Shown here one piece after another: positions 54,201-64,000 of a stretch of 64,000 nt of DNA (the stretch's first letter is position 1; the number at the start of each line of letters is the position of its first letter). Below the pieces are notes generated by a model. The model saw only the letters and a list, made by a program, of their open reading frames with translations. It made no database searches and had not been told where the DNA came from. Source of the stretch: Pyrocephalus nanus (lineage: Eukaryota; Chordata; Aves; Passeriformes; Tyrannidae); NCBI GenBank assembly GCA_038380795.1, contig CM076261.1, positions 30,963,866 to 31,027,865 of the forward strand, written 5' to 3'. Made by a program: the position numbers and the translations under genes.

Positions 54201-57200
54201 ACAAAGACTACATCTCTGGCTCTCTCTTTAGCATTAAGTACTTTCATATTTCACCACAACTCCATCCATTACCGGTCCTTTTCCTAATTCACAATTTGGC
54301 CCTAGTGGGCCATTTCAGAATATCTGCTATCTATCATCTCTATAAGAGTTGAGATGGGCAAGTGGGAAGGTTTCAGCATTGCATGCAGGTTAGATGCAAA
54401 GCACAGAGAATGCTGAAAAGGATCTCAGAAATCACCACTTTGTTCTGATTTCAGCTTGTGTAATAAGAACCAGCTTTAGCAGCCCAGAATGTATATAGCT
54501 ACCAAAGCTATACAGTTTGCAATAACTGGATGATTTTCTTTGGTTGCAACCCTCTCAGCACAGTGAAAAAAAGTGTCACAAAGAACAGAAACAGGATTGT
54601 TTGTTTTTTTTTTTTTTCTTGTTCCTATTTCCAGCATCTGAATCACTTGAAAGCATGGAGATAAGGGAGCAGGTACTTGGCTACAGGCCTTGTAAGTGAG
54701 AGTGGAAGAGAAATAATGCAATAAAAGCCCCGACAGTTTCTTGCAGTGATCAGAATTGCAAATTGCTTTGCTCCACTCTAGGCTGATCTTTACCAAACTT
54801 AATCAAATGAGCACACAGAACTCTACTCTTCTGTTTGCTCAAATGAATGAAGGTAAGGGGATAAATTCTAGTATTTCTATGTTTTCTCGCTATCTGACAG
54901 TCCAGTAGTGATTTCACAGTAGTAGTGGTAAATGACCTTATTTTCTTTAGGAAACGATAAAAACACTAACCTCATTTTTGTGAAACTTTGTTCTTATTGC
55001 TTGTGGCAAACCCTGTTTTAAAATATTCCTTTGTACGTCCTCGAGCTACAGCAAAGCTGCCTAAGGCATCTAAAAATTAATCTCAGGCCCTGAATGCAAT
55101 TTACTGTCTCTTGGTCTTGAAATAAGACCCTTCAGGTATTTCATCTCCAAAGCTGGAAACAAACTGAAGTGCATGATACTTCTCTAGCTATTGCAACTCA
55201 GTAAGTGCATTCATGGTGACTAAATGCCAGTCTGCATGGGACTCCTGACACAAAGCAACTGACACCCAGGGATCTGCCATGCAGTTACTTCACGCTATGG
55301 ACACTCCTTCTCTGCCTTCCAGAGGTTTCAATGAAAACTGAACATGTTCCTTGTTCTCAATACACAAGCCTAATTCAGAATTACCCAGAATACAAGCTAA
55401 GGATACCTACTAAGCGAGCAGTCAGTCTTGCTGCAGAGATGCAAAGAATTCTTTAACTTCTCTCCTGTAACTTCTCTCAATAGTTGCTTTTTGTCTCACT
55501 GTTTAGCAGAAAGCATAGTTGAAAACATCAAATACATCAGTGTCTTCTGTACATAAGAGCTTTACACTGGATAGTTTATCATGTGGAAAATGAACTTATC
55601 TGTAAGTGCAGAGAGGGATATGAAATGGTATATTTATTAGACTAGAGACTGAATATTTGAGAGGAAATGGGCCTGTGAAAATTGTACAGTCTTTAGTGTC
55701 CCTCATGGGAAAAATCAGCTGCCAGACTGAGGGCTGGGAAATATGATTTGCTGAGTTCAACTGGAAATTAAACAACTATTGAGTATAAAATGTTTGCATA
55801 GCATGAGGGAGTAAGTCAATAAGGCAATGCTATTGCAATAATACACTGAGTTGATATGAATATTCTGTCTTCACTCATGCAGGCTCCACTTTGATCTGCC
55901 AGTGCTACATTCATTTCACTGACTGGTGGAGCCTTGCTGATCACCTGGACAGGAGGGTCAGCAGCTGGTATCCGCTTGGCAGTTCCTAGTTTGGCATAAC
56001 CAAATCCAAAACAGAGAACAAAAGCTCGTGCATCTGGACCTGCCTTTTAAACAGACAGGGCTTCTCAGCCTGAATGAAACACAGCTGCTTCTCTTCCAGA
56101 GTGGCACACTTTCCCTCTTACAGAATTAAGCAGAAAGCAGCAACTACTGAGTCCTGTTTCTGTACTTCTAATTTTTTCATAAAAGCACTTTTCCCTGTTA
56201 CATTGGCTTCCTTGTTCATTATCAGGGTTTTCTTCCTATCTCCTAGGTGCTTGATGATTAATTATAGAACATAACCAAGCAGTTGATGACTGAGAATTAG
56301 AAAAATGATGGGATGGCTTGCAGTAAACTGTGGTGAAATGGAACAAAGACTTTCCTCCTCCTCTCTTCAGGCTGAAACTGATCCCATCACAGAGACCCAG
56401 CAAGAGGAACCCTGTGACTCTGGAGCTCTCCCTGATGTTTTCAACTGAGGAGTCCCTCTGTTGAATTTTTGCAAGTCTATGGTTCCCATCATCTGTCCCT
56501 TTTTATGCCCATGGCTGGGGGGAAATAATGAAATGAACATGATAAATACTGCAGCGTAATACTTCTGATTGCTATAATATAGTACAAAACCCCCCACTTG
56601 GAATGGCACTCTGAATATGATTATATGCATATCAGATACATATATTATGCATTAATATATGAGATGAATATAACTGCCAAGTGACGATAGTTTATGCTGC
56701 TGTGCTACAAGGTAAAAATCACTGGAGAGCTGACAAAATGTCAGTTGACAAAATGTCCCAGCTGCTCTTCCTAAAGGACTGATAACTTCAAGCAAATGAA
56801 AGAAACAACCCTTGCCAACAGTAATTCCTTAAACTACAGATGCTCATCAGCAGGAGCCCTTAGAAATCAGCATTTTTTACTCCATCAAAAGAGTAAGTTA
56901 TGAATATAAATATTACATTCTATTGACAAAAATATGCTGTATTTTATTTATAGCATGTAAGAGATTACCTAACAAATACTATAGAAAATAATATACAAGT
57001 ATTAGAAACATTTAAAAGTTATAATTAGACTCCTCAATTATAAGTAATATAATTGAAGACTCAATAAACGAAACCTGACTGTAAGTAGGTGACATTTTGA
57101 CATGTATTGACATCCATATATTCAACTCTCAGGGTTAAGCATGTAAGCCAGTAAACTGACCAGCTGTCTGCTCCTAAGTAAACTAAATTTAAACTTTCAC

Positions 57201-60200
57201 TAAGATTTAAATCTAGTACAGGTGACCTGGCATTTGAATTTGGTTACCACAACATAGTGCATATCAATCTGTTTACCTTAAGGGCCTGAACCTTCACTTT
57301 AGTTGAAACTTCATGGCAATGTTTCTTTTTTTAAGAGGGATTGAAAGCTTTTACTAGTTTGTTTGTAACAAGTAAATCTGAAATTTGTAAGTCTTGCAAA
57401 AATTACATACATGTATATGAGTGTAAATGTGAAAGCTTACTCTCCACTCTCTCTTTCAGTCTTTTGGAATAGAAAGAAATGAAAAATGACAGGACAAATC
57501 TGAACATCTGGATTTTGTTTCTAAGGCAGTGTCCACTAATTAAATAAAAGACAGCATTCTACACAATTGGCTTCTTCCCTTCATCAATCTGTTTTTTAGT
57601 GAAAACTACTCCCTTCCCCCTTTGTCCCTAACCACATATTAATTTAAAAAAAAGCAAAGCACAATTGAAATTCCTTTTAAATAGCACTTTTGTTGTTGTA
57701 CTTAAAGGTGGAAAGAGCTTTGAGCTGTTTCTAATAGAACGCATGTTAAAAGTGAGAAATACTGTGGAGATCTCCTGCTGTACATTAACTAGGTGACAGA
57801 CAGATGAATATGATGTGGTGTGCACAGCATGTCACCCTGGCACCTTGAGCCTGTCTTATTGGTAAGGGAAAACCAGTTGTAATACACAGAACACGCAAGA
57901 TTATGAAGATATAACTGGCCATGTGTCTTGCTGGCATTTTAGCTATGAGGAAAAATGCAGCTAACAGGACCTGGTGTTTGGAAACACATTCCAAAAGCAT
58001 TGTGGTCTGTCCCAGCTGAGGCTGCTTGAAGAGAAAGCTGAACCAATTTGCATAGCTCTCTAACTACTGCTGTAAGAACTGATTGCTCCTTTCCTGGTAT
58101 AAACAAACAAGTAAGTACAGACTATTCTGGTTCATTTTTAGTGAAGGTCAGCAAGGGAGGTTTCACAGTGCCCTCTCAGAAATTTGTGCTCTGATCAGCA
58201 CCCTGTATGTTCCTCATGCAGTGATCTTGCATCAGCCACAATGACCCAGCCACGCTTTTACCCCAGTGTTTGCGTCTCGTGTTAAGACATCTCTTGCCTT
58301 CTACCATGACTCTGAGACATAAACAGATGTATATACTGCCAGTCCCCTCAGACAGTTAAATGTCCCATTTTCCGCACTTCCCCTAGTGCTGCCTGCACAA
58401 TTGATGGCTGGCTTTCAGCTCAGGACACACAACTTCGCCAACCTGCACAGGGTTTGCCTGCAGACATGTGCATGAGGGCATGGCTGTGACCACAGAGAGT
58501 AGGCTGCAGCAGGTGCAGAGAAGAAGCTTGAGCCTTTAAAAAGGAGACCTCTTTTACTTTCATATAACAGGCACTAACAAGTGACATGAAATCAGCCTGC
58601 AAAGCCTTGCAGTTTAGAGGCAGATGACCAAACACTAATCCCGTGGCTGCCAGCAACTAACACTAGCGAAGGAAGAGGATCTGAACTGACTGCAACTTCT
58701 GTGTCATCACATAACACTTAAATAAGAGCTCAGCTGAGAAATAGAGAGAGAAAGGTATTTTTGCAGTATCTGTGCCACACCACAGGCTGCCTTGGAAAAC
58801 CCCTGAATTCTCCACCACGGTGGCCAAGCTCAGAGACACTACCACTATTCTAAGAAAAATCCTTGCTAAGGCACAGCCTATTTGCCATTACTCCTGCTGG
58901 GCATGGCAGGGTTCCTTCGAGTAGCTTGCTCCTCACACAGCCTGCCCCTCTACACACAGTTCATGGGTAAGGCAGTGCTCCCCCTGACAGAGCAAACCCT
59001 TGCTGCAATGGAGAAATGCAGCAATTTAGCACCCGGACAAATTATTTTGGGATTTCTGCACTGGACTGAGGCTGATACATCCCACAACCAAAGGGACGTG
59101 TGCTACAAATGCATCACTTTTCTCTCATGAGTCTGTGTCTTCACATATGTGCAACATTATCAGGGCTGTTCTGTAGGGTCATCTAAACAGGTCTAGCATT
59201 GAACCAAAATCTTTAGTTCTTCAGCTAAACATTCTTCAACAAGACTGATCCACAATGGCAGCAACACTGGCATTTGGAGCAGTATCTCTACTTACACATT
59301 TTTCCCATATACCTAATGTCAGTGAAGTAACAAATAATGGCAAACAGCACTATGCACACTCTTTAAGCTGCAAGTAAATTACCAAGTATGCTTTTTTTTC
59401 TAAAATCCAAACAGTCCCTTAACTGTATAGGGCAAAATTCTACAGCTGACTCCCTTCCCTCTGCTATACAAATTTTACATGCAGTTACACAGTCACAAAA
59501 CAGGGCTGTTGGAAGGAATCATTGCTTACCTACAATCAAAACCACATTGATATGACTAATCACATCATCTGTCTTACATGTCAGGAGTCAAATGGCTTCT
59601 ACTTACAGCCTTTAAATAAAACAGCTTGTCTACATAATTTTTACTCAGCAATACCACTAATTCCCATTTTTTGATGAAGCAGCTTTAACACCCACCTGAT
59701 GCTTCAAATCCATGAGACAATACTCTTATGATCATACTTCACAGAACACATGTGCATGCTGCCCAGTTACTCTGGGAAGGCACAAATGTAGCCTCTCAGA
59801 TCCCATGAAGATTGAAAAAAACCACAAAGTTATGTGTCTTAACAAAAATATTATTTTTTTTCTACTCTGACCCAACAGTGTCACCATCAACAGCGAAAAC
59901 ATGCTTTCTGTTGCAGCAGTAGCTTTGCAGGTATGACTGGTGTGTGGAAGGAAGCAGAACATTTTTCTGACAATTCTCTGAAAAGGGTATGTCTTTAATG
60001 ATTGGAAGGTTTCTGAGGTTTTTACTTCGGGAATGTACTTCCCTGTGTGGTTTCTGCTTGTACTTAAAGCTTCACTGTTATTTTTTCCAGTGGTTAATGG
60101 ACTTCCTTTATCTTTATATCTTCTGGAATCCTTCTATAGATCATCCACTGGAAAATGCATTCACATGACATGTCTAAGTACTTGGTTTGTTTTGTCTTAT

Positions 60201-62376
60201 CAGCCTGGGAGCCTGTTCCCCACTTTCTCTCTGATCTGAAAGAACAAGATGTCATGCCACTACTCCAACTGCCATTTGTTGAAGTACAGCCCGTGAATAA
60301 AAATGCAGCTATTGCCAATGGCCATGGGAGCTCACCTGGCAGCAACAGAGGCAAATTTGAAGTCTAATTCCTTAGAACCCGTGGCACATACTAATTTCAG
60401 TCATACCAACAGCTACTGAGTTTGTGTTCTGAAGCATTTGCACGGTCAGGCCTTTGAATCAAACTGAATCTTTAGAGCTCATGTGTCTATTTTTCCCTTC
60501 TGTCTGTTGACAAGCAATCCTAAGAATCTGTCACTAGCGGGCAAAAATAGAAACAGGACAGGAAAAGCTATGGACCTCAAAAGTGTTTCTGGAATTTCAG
60601 TGTGGATAAATCTCTCATGATGAGCTTATGAAAGAATTGCCCTTGAAAGTACTATGGAGAACTCTGGGGAAAAAAAATCCCATAAAGACACAAAACAAAA
60701 GCTTAAAAAAGAAGTAATTAAAAATTACTCTGCAGAGGATGGTAATGGTAATGTGAAAAGCTCATGATCTATCAGAACTCAAGCAAACTGATAAATACCA
60801 CAGGAGATTATTTTCAGTTGAGAGGAATCTCTGAGATTTAAATAGTATTCTCAGAACAATTTATAACAAGGAAAGATTTGCCCTTTGTGGATCTGTAACA
60901 GCACTGACAGACTTCAAGGGAGGCTCCAACTGTAGAAAACATAAACTTGGCCTGGCACAGGAACCAAGAGAAAACCTTAAAGTGTGTGATCCTAGGTAAC
61001 ATGAGAGCCATGGAAAGTCTTCAGACAATGGCCAATGCAGTGGCAACAAATATCTATCTTTGTTTCATGGCATAGGAAATACAAGTTAGAGCAAGAGCTG
61101 TTGGTCTCTAAGCCACATGAAAAGAGTTCAAGGAAACTAAAAGACATAAGAGATGCCACATTGGCTTATCCAGTTCTGTCTTTGATGGTGGTCAGTTGTA
61201 GCAGTTTAGGGAAAAAGTCCAGGAAACAAAGAGCAGAAGTAATATAATTTAGGTATGGATAGATTGAGTCGCTTCATTTTCAATTGTGAAATAAGACACA
61301 GAGTACCGTATTCAACATTTCCAGGTTGTGGCAAGGGAGTGGGTTGCAAATACTTCAGGTTTGTGTACTGTAAGGTTGCCTTTGACATAAATTAGTTTCT
61401 CTTCACATATAAACCACTTGTAACTCAGTCAAAAAGGTTCTACACTAAAATGAAAAGGAGAAATTCTGCCATCACTCCATTACTCAACAGTAAATATATG
61501 AATGTAGGGAGAAGGGAGTTACAAAGCTGCTAGCTGCCCCATGGAAAGTATGGAACTCTGGGGATAAAGAGAAACCTCGTTCCAGGATATGAACAAATTC
61601 AGTTGTAGGACTCTGAGTACTGGATCCTAAAACAACTGCTGCATTTCCCAATTTCTTTTCTAGTGTTACAAAGTACTTTACCTGTGAAAAACCTGTTTTC
61701 TAGGTTCTCCTTTGCTTTTGTCCTGCTACTGCAGGTACTGAGGAAAGATGATGTCATGGCCCTAAGCACTACTATATATCCATCCTATCTAGAAACAGAC
61801 ATTGGATTTACCCTGGTCATCTGCTCCATTATTTGCTATGATTCCCACCAGCTCTAAGAGTTTTCTTCCAAAACTGCCTGCTTGTTGCTAAGAAGGTTTG
61901 TGCAAAAACAGTGTTCTTGGAGAAGATGCACCTTTTTTAGTTAATTTTGAGAGCAAACAGAATCAAGACACATGGAAGTACTCCCACATGAAAAAAACAG
62001 TGCCATGAGAGGCAGTAGGGAACAGCTCCTGCAGGTTCAACCTGTGCTGCCCTTCCTACCATTCACAGTAAATGAAGGACACCCAGGGACAGGCTGCCAT
62101 CCCACTGCATGTGACACAAATGCATTCTTTTGTTTTCCTGATATGCTAGCTACCAGAACTTTTGTGCATTTAAAGAAATAAAACCAAAAGAGATGAAAAG
62201 AAAAGCAGATCTCTGATATCTTCTTCCACATGGAGGTTGATTTGAAATGAAAAGTTGTGAAAATAAAGTAAGTCCAGCCTTTTAGATATCTGGCATGACT
62301 TAATGACAGCTGATTTTCTCAGTACTCCAGTACTTTGACCACACTCACTTCTCCAGATAAAAGCAACAGTTCGTCA

Positions 62377-62583
<207 letters not shown>

Positions 62584-64000
62584 CTAGGGTAAGAGAAAGA
62601 GATAGCGAGCATTAGCTTGGCTCCAGACTACCGGGAGGCTGATGGCACCAGGGTCATGTGCTGGGCCTGACTGTCTGTGCCTGTCCATGTCTGACTTCGT
62701 TTGTTTGCTTTATAACCTAGAGCTTTCTGAGTACTTTGTACCACTACAGAACATTTTCCACTTAAACTGACACCAACTGCTGTTATGGTCACTGAAGGGC
62801 TGTAATCTCCCTACTTTTCTAAAGAATAAGTCCTATTTAATAAATTCAGCTTTGAAAAAGGATGATAGCTCTTTCTAAGGAAACTCCACATGATTTTTTT
62901 AACCTTAGTGTAAAGTTTGTAGCATGTTTTCACAGGAAAAATAGGATTTCATTCCCTTTCACCACAAAGTGGTACCAAATCACCAATGCAAGCATCCTTA
63001 CTGATCCAATTAGACAAGTAGGTAATATAAACAAAGCTCCTGGAACAGTCAGCTCTGTTAATGCAGTTTAATGAACAGAACATAATTAGGACTATTAGAT
63101 GTTCCACCTTGAACATAGGCTCTGTACTCACATGGCAGCAAAGTTTTATTTAAAACAACAAAAGCCTTCTTCCAAATATCTAATATAGCAAATGAAGCTG
63201 AAGATTTAAAATTGCCCTTGGGGAACACATAAAAACAAACTAAATGGTCTGTGAAAGGAGACGATGGGATGCCAAAGCAAGGCACTATTAGGAGCCTTGT
63301 AGCAAGAGGCTGTTGGGTCATCTACTGCATTTACCCTGGGGCTGTTTGAGATACACAAGTTTGTGCACCCACTAATAAAACCTGTACCATGAGACATAGT
63401 ACTACATTTATACATCCTTGATGTAACTCAGGTAGAACAACAGTACCTGTCACTCAGTCAGCCTCCTTTACTGAAGTCACTCGTAGGAGAAACAGAACTA
63501 TTGCAAACATATCTTGGGAGGTGACAAACCAAATGTAAGCTCTGTGAAGAGTACACCATTTCACACACATTCAAGTAGTTGATGGAATTTCGTAATTTAG
63601 GCTTTTGTTCTGATTAGTGCAGCAACTGCACCTAGACAGCCCCACACTCCTGCCTAAATACCTGATTGCAAGTTTGGGTGCATGAAGATGCCCAGACCCT
63701 AAAGCAGGAAGCCACTCCCAGAGGTGACCTTTTTTGGGGAACAGGTTAGGAAAACTCTCTGTAAACACTTTTTCACACATCTATTCCTATTAATTGTGTT
63801 TCTGAGGAGACACTTTGCTCCTGTTAGTTTTTGTATATGTGAAGATAGGCCTTGCTTACATCACTCACTAGTGTTTAAAGGAACTTTTTGCTGAATGGCA
63901 TAATTTTCTAACAAGGCTAAAATGATAAAGAGGTAGAAAATCACACTCAAATCAAGCCATCCAAAAGGAATGGTAAGAAAAGTTCTCATTCATTCCTATC
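62584..64000 (-). other. ANKH: Start of the next ANKH intron (partial)
   Basis: Pyrimidine-rich sequence precedes the 62583 acceptor. I searched for the expected upstream exon (GHMPYGW...PAFDK) and did not find it, so the intron runs past the window edge. Confidence 0.7.

Noticed and set aside
56731..56757. 12-base direct repeat (TGACAAAATGTC) separated by three bases in the ANKH intron
   Set aside because: Too short and without context to annotate; likely a local duplication.
48859..61557. A 17-base identical string (atggaaagtatggaact) at about 48860 and 61541
   Set aside because: A single short match over 64 kb is close to chance expectation, and flanks do not extend it beyond a few bases.

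Overview
The window is vertebrate nuclear DNA and almost certainly avian. Genes are split into short exons with GT/AG splice sites, there is one CpG-island promoter, and the interspersed repeats I can recognise are CR1 non-LTR retrotransposon fragments, the typical bird/reptile LINE. I cannot name the species. No operons, phage, CRISPR arrays, RNA genes or intact mobile elements were seen.

Two protein-coding genes are supported, lying tail to tail. (1) OTULIN, + strand. Its promoter and first exon lie in a CpG island at about 10.6-11.4 kb, and the coding exons run to the stop at 22182. It encodes the Met1-linked (linear) ubiquitin deubiquitinase: PUB-interacting motif, catalytic Cys, catalytic His/Asn and C-terminal PDZ ligand are all readable. 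(2) The 3' half of ANKH, - strand. Five exons between 62583 and 40531 encode roughly the last 188 residues of this multi-pass membrane transporter of the ATP/citrate/pyrophosphate axis. Its 5' exons lie beyond the right edge. The gene pair and orientation match human 5p15.2.

Layout: 1-10.6 kb, gene-free DNA upstream of OTULIN with a pair of tandem hairpins at 10.2 kb. 10.6-22.2 kb, OTULIN (intron 1 holds a sense CR1). 22.2-about 23.6 kb, OTULIN 3' UTR with a perfect T10C 11-bp repeat. About 23.7-37 kb, intergenic DNA with a GC-rich, G-quadruplex-prone island at 25.8-26.1 kb, an AT-rich block at 30.6-31.1 kb and an old CR1 near 34.2 kb. About 37-40.5 kb, probable ANKH 3' UTR with several TA/CA repeats. 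40.5-62.6 kb, ANKH exons and introns, including a 17.8-kb intron with two CR1 remnants. 62.6-64 kb, the start of the next ANKH intron.

The two genes have no known shared pathway; their proximity is conserved synteny. The main open question is the OTULIN N-terminus. Two possible starts in the CpG-island exon lie in different frames, each with its own good splice donor. A 320-nt exon at 12810-13129 would add an N-terminal extension of about 100 residues that is absent from the human protein as I know it. All exon boundaries come from reading splice consensus, phase and protein similarity by eye; no transcript data were available.
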